From: an uncultured Lachnospiraceae bacterium
GTDB taxonomy: Bacteria; Bacillota; Clostridia; Lachnospirales; Lachnospiraceae
Reading direction: 5' to 3'
Assembly (NCBI GenBank): GCA_910578345.1
Contig: CAJTRA010000013.1
Location: 1-64,000, forward strand
DNA length: 64,000 bases
Of the stretch, positions 1-7,819 are shown in pieces (position 1 is the first letter of the stretch; each line of letters begins with the position of its first letter). A model generated the notes under the pieces. That model was not told the DNA's origin. It worked only from the letters and a program-made list of their open reading frames with translations, and made no database searches. Made by a program: the position numbers and the translations under genes.

Positions 1-2
1 GA

Positions 3-377
3 TGGCGCCATGAAGCAATCAACGCATGGCGGGATTTGAAGCGGAAAGAAGCAAGGGAAATATCCCTTGACTATCTGATGTCAGAACGATATTTTGAACC
101 GTCTGCTATGGACAGCTACTTTGAAAAGCAGGACAAGCCGACCGTATTTCTTGTGTTGGGAAAGGAAGTTATTGTTGATGATGAACGGTTGGCAACGGCA
201 TTATCAAGATTGCCGGAGTTAAGACAGGAAGTTTTGTTGCTTTATTACTTCGTTGGCTATCGTGATGAAGCCATCGGCAGACAGTACGGGCGTTGCAGAA
301 GTACGATAAACAGTCGGAGAAATGTTGCACTGAAACAGCTACGGAAAGAATGGGAGAGATTGAAACATGAGGAATAA
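3..377 (+). CDS. Sigma-70-like factor of a conjugative element (5' end outside window)
   Basis: Small regulatory protein of the sigma-70 region 4 type found in Tn916-like conjugative elements. The C-terminal half holds a helix-turn-helix: LSRLPELRQEVLLLYYF is the entry helix and DEAIGRQYGRCRSTINSRR the DNA-reading helices. The reading frame is open to the window edge; an internal TTG at 36 could start translation, but the upstream frame (WRHEAINAWRDLK) reads like protein, so the true start is probably off the window. It overlaps the next gene by 11 bp, as sigma/HTH pairs do in these elements. The family is thought to control conjugation genes; that role is inferred here. Confidence 0.8.
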   Translation, partial: WRHEAINAWRDLKRKEAREISLDYLMSERYFEPSAMDSYFEKQDKPTVFLVLGKEVIVDDERLATALSRLPELRQEVLLLYYFVGYRDEAIGRQYGRCRSTINSRRNVALKQLRKEWERLKHEE

Positions 378-570
378 AAAGCTGATACCTTTTGAGGTAA
401 TCCAAAAAGCCGTTGCCGGAGAGCCGGAAGCGGTAGACACAGTATTGCGGTATTACAACGCACATATTAAATACCTGTCTATGTATAAGGGGTATATCAA
501 TGACGATACGCAGGACAGACTAAAAGCGAAACTGGTTGAAGCCATATTGAAATTCCGCTTCGACCGATAG
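367..570 (+). CDS. Helix-turn-helix protein of a conjugative element (Tn916 Orf7-like)
   Basis: A 67-aa protein whose opening IPFEVIQKAVAGEPEAVDTV and later LRYYNAHIKYLS match the short HTH domain proteins (HTH_16 type) that follow the sigma-like gene in Tn916-family elements. It is translationally coupled to the preceding gene by an 11-bp overlap. In related elements an excisionase and integrase usually come next; here two hairpins and a cargo gene follow instead, so this is either an atypical arrangement or the eroded end of the element. A DNA-binding regulatory role is known for the family only by association. Confidence 0.75.
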   Translation: MRNKKLIPFEVIQKAVAGEPEAVDTVLRYYNAHIKYLSMYKGYINDDTQDRLKAKLVEAILKFRFDR

Positions 571-575
571 GGAGT

Positions 576-647
576 AGCAAAGACGGGAAAAGCTGTCAAG
601 GGTAAACTTCGCGCTACGCGCCCTTGACAGCTTTTCCCGCCTTTGCT
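576..647. repeat. Very long near-perfect hairpin at the element end
   Basis: Arms 576-602 and 621-647 are 27 bases each with one mismatch; the 18-base loop holds a second small GC-rich dyad (CGCG-CTA-CGCG). It begins 5 bases after the HTH gene stop. No T-run follows directly, so a simple terminator is not the only reading; a recombination, transfer or protein-binding site is possible. Confidence 0.85.
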
Positions 648-660
648 TGTGGGTAGTCAA

Positions 661-692
661 GAGGGCGAAATCAGCAGACTGCTTTCGCCCTC
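661..692 (+). terminator. Hairpin, probable terminator after the sigma/HTH genes
   Basis: Arms GAGGGCGAAA (661-670) and TTTCGCCCTC (683-692), with an inner AGCAG/CTGCT stem and a two-base bulge, followed by AATTTATTAT. Strong stem with a weak T-rich tail; likely ends transcription of the upstream element genes. Confidence 0.6.
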
Positions 693-714
693 AATTTATT
701 ATGAAAATTGTGAT

Positions 715-784
715 GCAGTAGGAGGGGATTATGCCCTTGATTTATGCAGATTTGCGGGCGTTGAAATGGAGGGATAAGGGTTTT
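715..784 (+). repeat. Left copy of a direct repeat flanking the HEPN gene
   Basis: The 53-base core 732-784 matches 3111-3163 at 43 positions without a gap (81 %), and GCAGTA just upstream is shared too. The rest of 571-973 holds the two hairpins and an AT-rich promoter region; no convincing gene was seen in it. Confidence 0.8.
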
Positions 785-860
785 TTAATATTTATTCCCC
801 AATGTGTTTCTATTGTGTAAAGGAATGTAGACAATGGAAAGCAAAGTTCACTTCATAACA

Positions 861-889
861 TTGAGAAAATGAGAAAATTATGCTATTGT
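861..889 (+). promoter_or_regulatory. Candidate promoter of the HEPN gene
   Basis: TTGAGA at 861-866, a 17-base spacer and TATTGT at 884-889, in AT-rich DNA about 85 bases before the gene. Four of six matches in the -10 box, so only a fair candidate. Confidence 0.4.
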
Positions 890-973
890 ATAAATAGAAC
901 GATAGATATTGTTATTTAGTAAAGTATTGGGAATATCATAAATGATTTTTAGTTGGAAAGGATAATAATAAAA

Positions 974-2914
974 ATGAAAAAACGGGAAATTGAGCATTGG
1001 ACAAGAAACGAATATCTTAGGGGCATGTTATTATTTGCTCAAGCTTTGGAAGAAGAAACCTTTAACTACTCATATGAATCATATAAAGTTCCTGCATTAA
1101 ATAGTCATTATTTATGTTATGATGTAATGCGAACCGCTAGTGATATTAATAAAAAAATACTTATGGATGGGAATTTTATTCCGTTATCTGAGGAATTTGA
1201 ACAAACCTTGCAAGAAGATATATTTGTACAGCAAGCTATTTCTGATGATGGAACACTATTATTCCTACAGGACAAAACCTCTAGGTATTACAATTTAGAG
1301 GATAGCGAACTTAAAACAAAAATTAAGCATTATCCAGAAATTGCAAATTATATAAAAGATATATGTGAGACAAATGATATTTATTTACAATTTTTGCTTG
1401 ATATACTTATTGAAAATATATTTGTAGAAAATTTTTCATATAAGAATAGCCAAATGATATATTATGTAACCCGAATGTTGACTACAGAACTAATAAATGC
1501 AGGGTATAGTAAAGAGTATATATATTTTTCTATAATAGAAACATTTTTTACATCTACCAACCCTGTTATATGCTCTCAAGATACAATCGTAGATTTTTTT
1601 AATCATTTCACATTTCAAAAGTACGACTATCAAGCAACTTTTGGTATTAATCAAAAGGCTTCTTCTGTATTGGGGAAATTAGAAAGTCTTAATGTTCAGC
1701 GACCTACTAAGGAGCAGAAAATGCAGCTTAATTTGCAAAGACAAAATGATTATGTAGTAATGTTTACTGTACAGTCAATTGATGCGTTTTCTGCTTATGA
1801 ACAAGCAAATCAGTATATGCAGGCTATTTTGTCGCTTCATAGAATATATCAGCATGATAGCAAGTTATTTGTGACATCAAAAGCTATTATTTCTAAAAAA
1901 GTAGACAATATTTTTGATAGTGGAAGTGTTATGCGTTCTTCCATTAATGCAATGAAGAAAAAGGGAAATCTGTCTGATTTACACGCTATTTTTAGTGATA
2001 TAACATTGATGAATAAAATAGATCCACCTATTTCATTTTATAAATCCATAAGATTACATAATGGTGCGATTGAAAGCAAGGATATTTCAAATCAACTATT
2101 AAATCTTTGGACAATAATTGAAACATTAATTGATTCAAAAAGGGATAATGAAGATAAAATAAATACTATTTGTACTGTATTATGTGCTGTTTTAAACAGA
2201 TGTTATATGTATGATAGCCTTGAGCAATTATTACGTGACATACGCAATTGTGCAGGTACTGATGTTTTTAGTATTATTTCGCAAATTGAATCAGATAATG
2301 AAGAACTTGACATGGTTGAAAGATTTGCTATGTTGTTGTCATTGAATGAAAATGTTAATTATTTAGAGCAAATAAAAAACTCTTTAAATGATTATCCACT
2401 GTTAATCTATAGATTGGAATTATTTTCACAAAAAGTATTCATCGATTCACAAACAATTTATGAATATTTGCAACGTCATAAAAAGAGAATACGTTGGCAT
2501 ATAATGAGAATATATCGAAATCGGAATATGATTGTTCATAGCGGCTCGTATATGCCATATCTTAGCATCATAATAGAAAACTTGCACTTTTACGTTGATG
2601 TTTTGTTTGATACATTAATAGAATATTATCACTTAGGCTTATTGAAGCACACAAGTATCTACAAAGACATTTTATCCAAAGAAACAAGCTATTATGCTAA
2701 ATTAGGCATTAATATAAAATCTACAAAGCAAAAAGAAAAACAGCAAATCATTGAAATCAATAAACAAAATGCATTAGAATTAATTTTAAATGGTTATAGC
2801 GGTAATACTGTTAAAAAGGCTCTTAATCAAGTAATTGAAGAGCAGGGAAATAAAGTTGAAATGGAAACATCTTCATTACTATTAACAAATTCTACGAATA
2901 ACGAAACCATTTAG
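974..2914 (+). CDS. Large HEPN-domain protein (ApeA-like C-terminus), candidate defence RNase
   Basis: A 646-aa soluble protein, almost wholly helical in appearance, without signal peptide or membrane segments. Near residues 515-522 it carries YRNRNMIVHSG, which fits the HEPN RNase motif R-(N/H/D)-x(4-6)-H (R515 or R517 with H522) in the form seen in ApeA-like HEPN domains; the preceding stretch RHKKRIRWHIMRIY fits the helix leading to it. ApeA-type HEPN proteins are known phage-defence effectors that cleave RNA; that this one acts so is inference. The first 450 residues match nothing I recognise. Start: ATG 974 follows GAAAGGAT by 11 bases; an in-frame TTG at 953 is the alternative. Base composition is visibly AT-richer than all chromosomal genes in the window, and the gene sits alone between two direct repeats beside conjugative element genes, so it is probably horizontally acquired cargo. 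Confidence 0.7.
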   Translation: MKKREIEHWTRNEYLRGMLLFAQALEEETFNYSYESYKVPALNSHYLCYDVMRTASDINKKILMDGNFIPLSEEFEQTLQEDIFVQQAISDDGTLLFLQDKTSRYYNLEDSELKTKIKHYPEIANYIKDICETNDIYLQFLLDILIENIFVENFSYKNSQMIYYVTRMLTTELINAGYSKEYIYFSIIETFFTSTNPVICSQDTIVDFFNHFTFQKYDYQATFGINQKASSVLGKLESLNVQRPTKEQKMQLNLQRQNDYVVMFTVQSIDAFSAYEQANQYMQAILSLHRIYQHDSKLFVTSKAIISKKVDNIFDSGSVMRSSINAMKKKGNLSDLHAIFSDITLMNKIDPPISFYKSIRLHNGAIESKDISNQLLNLWTIIETLIDSKRDNEDKINTICTVLCAVLNRCYMYDSLEQLLRDIRNCAGTDVFSIISQIESDNEELDMVERFAMLLSLNENVNYLEQIKNSLNDYPLLIYRLELFSQKVFIDSQTIYEYLQRHKKRIRWHIMRIYRNRNMIVHSGSYMPYLSIIIENLHFYVDVLFDTLIEYYHLGLLKHTSIYKDILSKETSYYAKLGINIKSTKQKEKQQIIEINKQNALELILNGYSGNTVKKALNQVIEEQGNKVEMETSSLLLTNSTNNETI

Positions 2915-3094
2915 ATATGAAATACAAAAAAGGCTATATGCTATCATACAATACTTTGGCTTTCCTATATGGCTGTTACATGTTTATTGGTTGTTATTAT
3001 ATTTATGAGTAACTAACGAGCAGAGTGAATTTATTGTCTCATCGACAAATATAAAATGAGAATTCAGATATATGAAATTATAAGTGATGTTACG

Positions 3095-3163
3095 CAGTAG
3101 AGGTTATTTTGCTCTTGATATATGCGGCTTTGTGAGCATTGAAATAGCGGAATAAGGGTTTTA
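3095..3163 (+). repeat. Right copy of the direct repeat flanking the HEPN gene
   Basis: Core 3111-3163 pairs with 732-784 (43 of 53 identical). It lies in the 310-base gap between the HEPN gene and the hydrolase gene, which otherwise shows AT-rich sequence and a weak TCTCAT/ATGAGA dyad near 3035-3060. The element boundary is probably in or near this repeat. Confidence 0.8.
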
Positions 3164-3224
3164 TATATCAGCCCTCAAAAACGGCGCTCTATTGCGTAAC
3201 AGAAAAGCAGAGAACCGACCACTA

Positions 3225-4901
3225 ATGAAAGTGATATGTTCTCTGCTTATGTTTGCACTCTGTTTGTCAGCGTTAATGATAAGTTATTGTGAATACTTCC
3301 TTATCAACGTAAAACTAAGTTTTATCGGGACATTTTTTGTAGATACAAGAGATGGTGAAAAGCTGGCTACAGACGTATATCTGCCGGAAAAGGAGGGCGA
3401 AAAGGCCGGACAAAAGGTTTCTGCCGTGCTTGTGAGAACGCCTTACGGAAAGAAAAAAGGCGTGGAAATTTATTATCGTTTCGTGCAGAGGGGATATGCC
3501 CTGGTGGTGCAGGATACGAGAGGGCGCGAGGAGAGTACCGGAAAGTGGCAGCCCAATTACTATGAAGTGGAAGACGGGGACGATACGTTAAACTGGATTG
3601 CGAAGCAGGCGTGGAGTGACGGGCAGGTGGCTATGACCGGAGGTTCCTATCTTGGTTATGTGCAATGGGCGGCAGCAGCCAGCGGGAATCCGCATTTAAA
3701 GGCGATGCTGAGCAATGTGTGTGCGGGAAGCGCCTTTGTGGATCTGCCAAGGAGAGGAGGATGTTTTAACTCCGGAATGCTTGCCTGGGCCTTTGCCATG
3801 TCCGAGCAGAAGTTTGATCCGGACAGGATGGTAAGGGATGACTGGGATGCGGTGCTGGATATGCGACCGCTGGAGGAAATCCCGAAGAAAGCCCTGGGAA
3901 GGGAGATTCCTTTCCTGACGGAATGGCTTGCGCATAAGGATATGGATGCAATGTGGAGGCGCACGAGCTGGAAAGAACGTTATGCGGGCGGACCTGTTCC
4001 GGCGCTTATCCTGTCGGGATGGTTCGATGATAATGGAATGGGAACCACAGAGGCGCTTGATCTGGTAAAGAATTGGCCGGCGGGAACCTGGAAAACGATC
4101 CTTGGCCCATGGAAACATGGCGGAAATGCCGAATATGATCTGCATGGAATCTATATGGGGGCGGATGCCCTGCGTTATGATGTGGATTTGCAGAGTATGA
4201 TGTGGCTGGACCATTTCCTGAAAGGTGCAGATAACGGCATCGAGAGGACGCCGAAAGTGGAATATTATACTTTAGGCGAGAATCAATGGAAGACCGCAGA
4301 TTCCTGGCCGCCGGAAAATGGAAAAGTGATGCGTATTGATCTGAAAGGGGAGAGAGACAGCTATATCTATGATCCGGACAATCCTGCCGTACATATTATT
4401 GATATGTCTGAAAATGAGATTGGAGTACCGGAGGATTATACGCAGGAAGAAAAGAGAGAGGATTTCCTTTTGTTTTCCTCGGAGCCGTTTAAGGAACCTG
4501 TTACGGTGACAGGGGATGTTGTCGCACATCTATTCGTATCCTGTGACTGTCCGGATACGGATCTTGTGCTGCGTATGACAGATGTGGATGAGAATGGAAA
4601 GTCTGTCAAACTTGCCGATGGGGTTATCTGTGTTAAATATAGGAACGGGTTCGAGACGCCGCAGTACATGGAGCCCGGAAAAGTGTACGAGGTAACGATC
4701 AGGACAACCAAAATATCTAATATGTTTCTTCCGGGACACAGAATACGTTTTACGGTGACATCCAGCGCAAAGAATTTCATCTTTCCTAACAGCAATACAA
4801 AGGAAGGTTACAACAGCGAAAGTAAGCAGAAAGCCACAGTCACAATCCATCAGGACGGAGCGTATCAGTCTTATGTGGAGGTCGTTACGTATTGTATTTA
4901 A
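3225..4901 (+). CDS. CocE/NonD family alpha/beta hydrolase (X-Pro peptidase S15-like)
   Basis: A membrane-anchored serine hydrolase of the CocE/X-Pro dipeptidyl-peptidase S15 group. A hydrophobic N-terminal helix (about residues 4-25) would act as an uncleaved anchor or signal. The alpha/beta-hydrolase core has S141 in GGSYLGYVQ, D268 in GWFDDNG and H298 in GPWKHGG, a complete triad; the C-terminal third from about 360 is the beta-sandwich (PepX_C-like) domain. The substrate (acyl or peptide ester) cannot be told. Start: ATG 3225, without a clear Shine-Dalgarno; a TTG at 3192 is in frame but has none either. The weak start and the element remains ending just upstream suggest that the original promoter or first codons were lost by insertion. 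Confidence 0.85.
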   Translation: MKVICSLLMFALCLSALMISYCEYFLINVKLSFIGTFFVDTRDGEKLATDVYLPEKEGEKAGQKVSAVLVRTPYGKKKGVEIYYRFVQRGYALVVQDTRGREESTGKWQPNYYEVEDGDDTLNWIAKQAWSDGQVAMTGGSYLGYVQWAAAASGNPHLKAMLSNVCAGSAFVDLPRRGGCFNSGMLAWAFAMSEQKFDPDRMVRDDWDAVLDMRPLEEIPKKALGREIPFLTEWLAHKDMDAMWRRTSWKERYAGGPVPALILSGWFDDNGMGTTEALDLVKNWPAGTWKTILGPWKHGGNAEYDLHGIYMGADALRYDVDLQSMMWLDHFLKGADNGIERTPKVEYYTLGENQWKTADSWPPENGKVMRIDLKGERDSYIYDPDNPAVHIIDMSENEIGVPEDYTQEEKREDFLLFSSEPFKEPVTVTGDVVAHLFVSCDCPDTDLVLRMTDVDENGKSVKLADGVICVKYRNGFETPQYMEPGKVYEVTIRTTKISNMFLPGHRIRFTVTSSAKNFIFPNSNTKEGYNSESKQKATVTIHQDGAYQSYVEVVTYCI

Positions 4902-4963
4902 AAGAGGATAATGATCATGCGCATGATACCGATCACAGCCAGCAAGGAAGAAATCCGGGACTT

Positions 4964-5065
4964 GTGAAGACAAATAATATCTGGCATACACATTTTTCAA
5001 GAAATCCTAAGATCGAAGAATTTTTGAAAGCATATAGCTTTGTAAAAGAATATGGAGAAGGCGTT
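4964..5065 (+). pseudogene. Fragment of an AlbA_2/HATPase_c_4-type ATP-binding protein
   Basis: About 34 codons read THFSRNPKIEEFLKAYSF and then VKEYGEGV, the signature near the C-terminus of putative ATP-dependent helicase or DNA-binding proteins with an AlbA_2/HATPase_c_4 domain, whose usual text is SRNPxIAxxxxxxxFVExxGxGIxR. No start belongs to it: the joined ORF upstream (from 4892) is unrelated, and downstream the frame runs into non-homologous sequence. It is a relic, perhaps left by the same rearrangement that placed the element here. Confidence 0.6.
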
Positions 5066-5121
5066 GGTCATTTCAACTTGACATTAACTCGCCGCACGCA
5101 GGCTGCGGAGCGCTGTGCATA

Positions 5122-5145
5122 GCCTCAAGTCTTCCGACTTGAGGC
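5122..5145. terminator. Perfect 9-bp hairpin
   Basis: GCCTCAAGT (5122-5130), six-base loop, ACTTGAGGC (5137-5145). No T-run follows, so termination is uncertain; it may end transcription through the gene debris. Confidence 0.45.
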
Positions 5146-5191
5146 AGGGATATTCTGTCGCGGTAGCATATAGTAGGTTTTTGGATCATAA

Positions 5192-5229
5192 GCACTTTAT
5201 TTTATACCATATGGTGTCGAATAAAGTGC
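5192..5229. repeat. Inverted repeat in a gene-free stretch
   Basis: GCACTTTATT (5192-5201) and AATAAAGTGC (5220-5229) are perfect complements around an 18-base loop. It lies in the 390-base gene-free region before the sigma factor gene. Confidence 0.6.
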
Positions 5230-5410
5230 CTATTTTGCGTTAATTGGATGATGCATTTTTCAATATAGGCGTTGGTGGGAGGTTACAGGTACACTGCTAC
5301 AGATTTTTTGACCGGAGACGATTTGAACTCATCCGTGAGGCATTTATGTTCCATGGGTTATAATATAGGATATCGGATAAAATGCTTATTCTGTGTTGAT
5401 TACAAGATGC
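5216..5410 (+). repeat. Pair of degenerate 39-bp direct repeats
   Basis: 5216-5254 and 5372-5410 share the pattern TCGxATAAAxTGCxTATTxTGxGTT and end in GATGC. Together with the inverted repeat they suggest the remains of a small mobile element. Nothing coding is convincing between them. Confidence 0.45.
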
Positions 5411-5455
5411 GGTTAGGTGAAATTACAGCTATGCAGACGAAAATCTTAAAGAATC

Positions 5456-5484
5456 AAAACTTTTTGCCGGGAGGAATCGTCTAA
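5456..5484 (+). promoter_or_regulatory. ECF sigma promoter (AAC-N17-CGTC) before the SigV-like gene
   Basis: AAAACTTTTT at 5456-5465 and CGTCTAA at 5478-5484, with 17 bases between AAC and CGTC. This is the layout of promoters read by SigV/SigW-type ECF factors, and it sits about 30 bases before the sigma gene, implying positive autoregulation. Confidence 0.65.
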
Positions 5485-5510
5485 TTGTTACAGAGAGGAG
5501 GAAAGAGCAG

Positions 5511-6005
5511 ATGCGCAAAGAAGCATTACAAAAGAAGATAGAGGAAACGGTTCTGGATTCCTATGAAGCAATGTACCGCCTGGCCTATACCTATGTGCGA
5601 AGGGAAGAGGATGCGTTGGATATCGTTCAGGAGAGTGCATACAAAGCCATCAAGCATGCGGCCTGCGTAAAGCAGGAGGCCTATATCAAAACATGGCTGT
5701 GGCGGATTGTGATGAATACGGCGATTGATTTTATCAGGAAGAATCAAAAGGAAATAGCCGTAGACGCTTTTTATGAAGACGTAAGAGAGGACAGCTACCA
5801 GGATTTTGACACAATAGAGGCCTTGGAGGTATTGACGGAGAAAGAAAAAGCAGTTGTGGTACTCCGCTTTTTCGAGGATCAGAAGATCAGCGAGATTGCA
5901 AAAGTCCTGCATGAAAATACCAACACGGTAAAAACCATTCTGTACCGGAGTCTTAAGAAGCTGAGGCTTAAGCTGACGGAAGGAGAGCCAGATTATGAGA
6001 GATAA
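5511..6005 (+). CDS. sigV: ECF RNA polymerase sigma factor, SigV-like
   Basis: A 164-aa extracytoplasmic-function sigma factor. Region 2 spans about 10-80 (YRLAYTYVRREEDALDIVQE, then IKTWLWRIVMNTAIDFIRK) and region 4 about 105-155 (LTEKEKAVVVLRFFEDQKIS and the HTH EIAKVLHENTNTVKTILYRS). Length and domain order are normal. AGGAGG stands 10 bases before ATG 5511. It overlaps the anti-sigma gene by 11 bp, the usual coupling. In Bacillus and Clostridioides, SigV directs lysozyme-resistance genes acting on peptidoglycan; the RsiV-type partner makes that assignment likely here, though the local targets are inferred. Confidence 0.85.
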   Translation: MRKEALQKKIEETVLDSYEAMYRLAYTYVRREEDALDIVQESAYKAIKHAACVKQEAYIKTWLWRIVMNTAIDFIRKNQKEIAVDAFYEDVREDSYQDFDTIEALEVLTEKEKAVVVLRFFEDQKISEIAKVLHENTNTVKTILYRSLKKLRLKLTEGEPDYER

Positions 6006-6906
6006 AAAATTAGAGAATATAAGACAGGATTATGGAAACATCAGGATACCAGAAGAGTTGTTGCAGAGAGTAGAAGCAGGAATCCAACAGGCGAAGGAGG
6101 AGAAACAGATGGAAAAGAAATCAAAGATATTGGTATATACTGGCAGAGTGGCAGGAGGCGCGGCGGCGGCCATGCTGGTGATCATCATAATGGCCAATTC
6201 TGGGGCGACAATCGCCCATGCCATGGCAAAGATTCCTGTCATCGGCGCCATTGCAGAGGTAGTCACCTTCCGGGAATACGAAAGTGCTCAGAACAATATG
6301 GAAGCGAACATCAAAATTCCAGAAGTCAGCGTGAAAAACGAGGATGGCACTGTGAATGAGAAGACCACCCAGAAAATCAACAAGAGTATCCAGGAATACA
6401 CCGATGAGATCATAGCCCAGTATGAGGCGGATGTAGAAGCAGCGGGAGAAGGAGAGGGTCATATGGATGTGGAACTGGATTATTCTATAATTACAGACAA
6501 TGACCGGCTGTTCTCCATCCGTTTTGACCAGCTTCTGGTAATGGCAAGCGGTACGCAGATGGTGAAGATTTACCATATTGACAAGCAGACGGGGGAGATG
6601 ATTCAGTTGTCCGGCCTGTTTCAGGAGGGGGCCGACTATATTACGGTGATTTCTGAAAACATCAAGGAGCAGATGAAAGAGCAGATGGCCGCCGACGAGT
6701 CCGTCATGTACTATTTAGACAGCGAGATCCCGGAGTGGGATTTCCAGTCCATCAAAGAGGAGACGACTTTTTATGTCAATGAAGATGGAAAACTGACCAT
6801 TGTTTTCGACGAGTACCAGGTAGCCCCTGGCTATATGGGAAGCGTAGAATTTGTGATTCCAACCGAAGCAGTGGAAGGTTTGGCACAGGAAGGATTTTTG
6901 AAATAG
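5995..6906 (+). CDS. rsiV: Anti-sigma factor, RsiV-like (DUF3298 sensor domain)
   Basis: A 303-aa single-pass membrane protein: about 42 cytoplasmic residues that would hold the sigma factor, a transmembrane helix at about 48-68 (AAAAMLVIIIMANSG), and an external domain of about 220 residues. The external part reads like RsiV: the stretch KTTQKINKSIQEYTDEIIAQ followed by the DUF3298 core from about 165 to 295, with YHIDKQTGEMIQLSGLFQ and a C-terminal FVIP strand. RsiV binds lysozyme directly and is then degraded, freeing SigV. The start overlaps the sigma gene; ATG follows GGAGAG. Whether this protein binds lysozyme is untested. Confidence 0.8.
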   Translation: MRDKKLENIRQDYGNIRIPEELLQRVEAGIQQAKEEKQMEKKSKILVYTGRVAGGAAAAMLVIIIMANSGATIAHAMAKIPVIGAIAEVVTFREYESAQNNMEANIKIPEVSVKNEDGTVNEKTTQKINKSIQEYTDEIIAQYEADVEAAGEGEGHMDVELDYSIITDNDRLFSIRFDQLLVMASGTQMVKIYHIDKQTGEMIQLSGLFQEGADYITVISENIKEQMKEQMAADESVMYYLDSEIPEWDFQSIKEETTFYVNEDGKLTIVFDEYQVAPGYMGSVEFVIPTEAVEGLAQEGFLK

Positions 6907-7013
6907 GAAGAAGCACTGGAATACTATAGCGAGTATGTGATATATTTGATAAAGGAGAATTTGTTAGGCCGGTTTTCAGGGAAACGGCGGCCGCTGGTTG
7001 AGGAATATTCTTT

Positions 7014-7745
7014 ATGGGAAAAATTGTGAAAAGGGCTATTTATGTTTTTATACTTCTGCTGCTGCTATCTTCCACAGCGCTTCTGGCTTACCTGCATTTC
7101 GGGACAGCGGGGGAAAGCGATCTGTCCGGAGAGTGGACGACAGAGCTGAATATGACAGAGCAGGCTGCGGTCAGGGCGCTTGATTGGCTGCAGGATATCG
7201 AAGGGACATCTGTGTCGTTGGAAGATATGGAGCGCTATATGCATGGCCTGACCGTCAGGGTTAATCTGACGATGGAGAAGACGGGGCGCATGGAGGGAAC
7301 TTTTCACTGCAGTATCCAGGCGGACAGTTATGATGTGTGCAGACAGGCGGCCTATGAGGCATTTGCCGGATGTTTTCGGGAACTTTTGGGTGAGAGGCTT
7401 TGCATGGCGGGCTATGAGGGCAGTACGGATCAGGAATCTGTGGAGGCTCTGGTGGCCGGGAATTTTGGGATGTCCACGGTCTCTTATCTGATGGACTGCG
7501 GTCCGGCATTATTGCCTTCGCTGGAGGACCTGCAGGCGCAGTATGATGGCAGCGGCGCTTATGAGATTGCGGATGGCATATTGATCAGACGCATTGAAGA
7601 TGGCGGAACGGTTTTTACAAAAGAGGAACGTTGTATTCTGGAAGATACGACTCTGATTCTGCTGGGAGAAGAGGGAGCTCAAAATAGCGATCCTTATTTC
7701 GATGGTTATCCGATTGTATATACTTACGATGCAGTTGAGCCCTGA
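7014..7745 (+). CDS. Membrane-anchored extracellular protein of unknown function
   Basis: A 243-aa protein with an N-terminal hydrophobic helix (residues 7-25) and no lipobox, so exported and probably anchored. The external part is acidic and has no motif I recognise; DLSGEWTTELNMTEQAA resembles the opening of lipocalin-like or DUF-type domains but is too weak to name. It starts 107 bases after the rsiV stop and ends 74 bases before the carboxypeptidase start, in the same direction, so it may be made together with the cell-wall enzyme. Confidence 0.65.
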   Translation: MGKIVKRAIYVFILLLLLSSTALLAYLHFGTAGESDLSGEWTTELNMTEQAAVRALDWLQDIEGTSVSLEDMERYMHGLTVRVNLTMEKTGRMEGTFHCSIQADSYDVCRQAAYEAFAGCFRELLGERLCMAGYEGSTDQESVEALVAGNFGMSTVSYLMDCGPALLPSLEDLQAQYDGSGAYEIADGILIRRIEDGGTVFTKEERCILEDTTLILLGEEGAQNSDPYFDGYPIVYTYDAVEP

Positions 7746-7819
7746 TACCGATATGCTTACGCCGCGTGTCTGTTTTGACGCAGATATTTCCCGAAAAAGG
7801 GAAGGGACAGGAGAGATTG

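Noticed and set aside
5272..5484. A 70-codon frame before the sigma factor gene
   Set aside because: It runs through the direct repeats and the ECF promoter and has no protein-like features.
7766..7819. The longer N-terminus of the D-Ala carboxypeptidase from GTG 7766
   Set aside because: It would bury the signal peptide behind 18 polar residues, and the better ribosome site serves ATG 7820.
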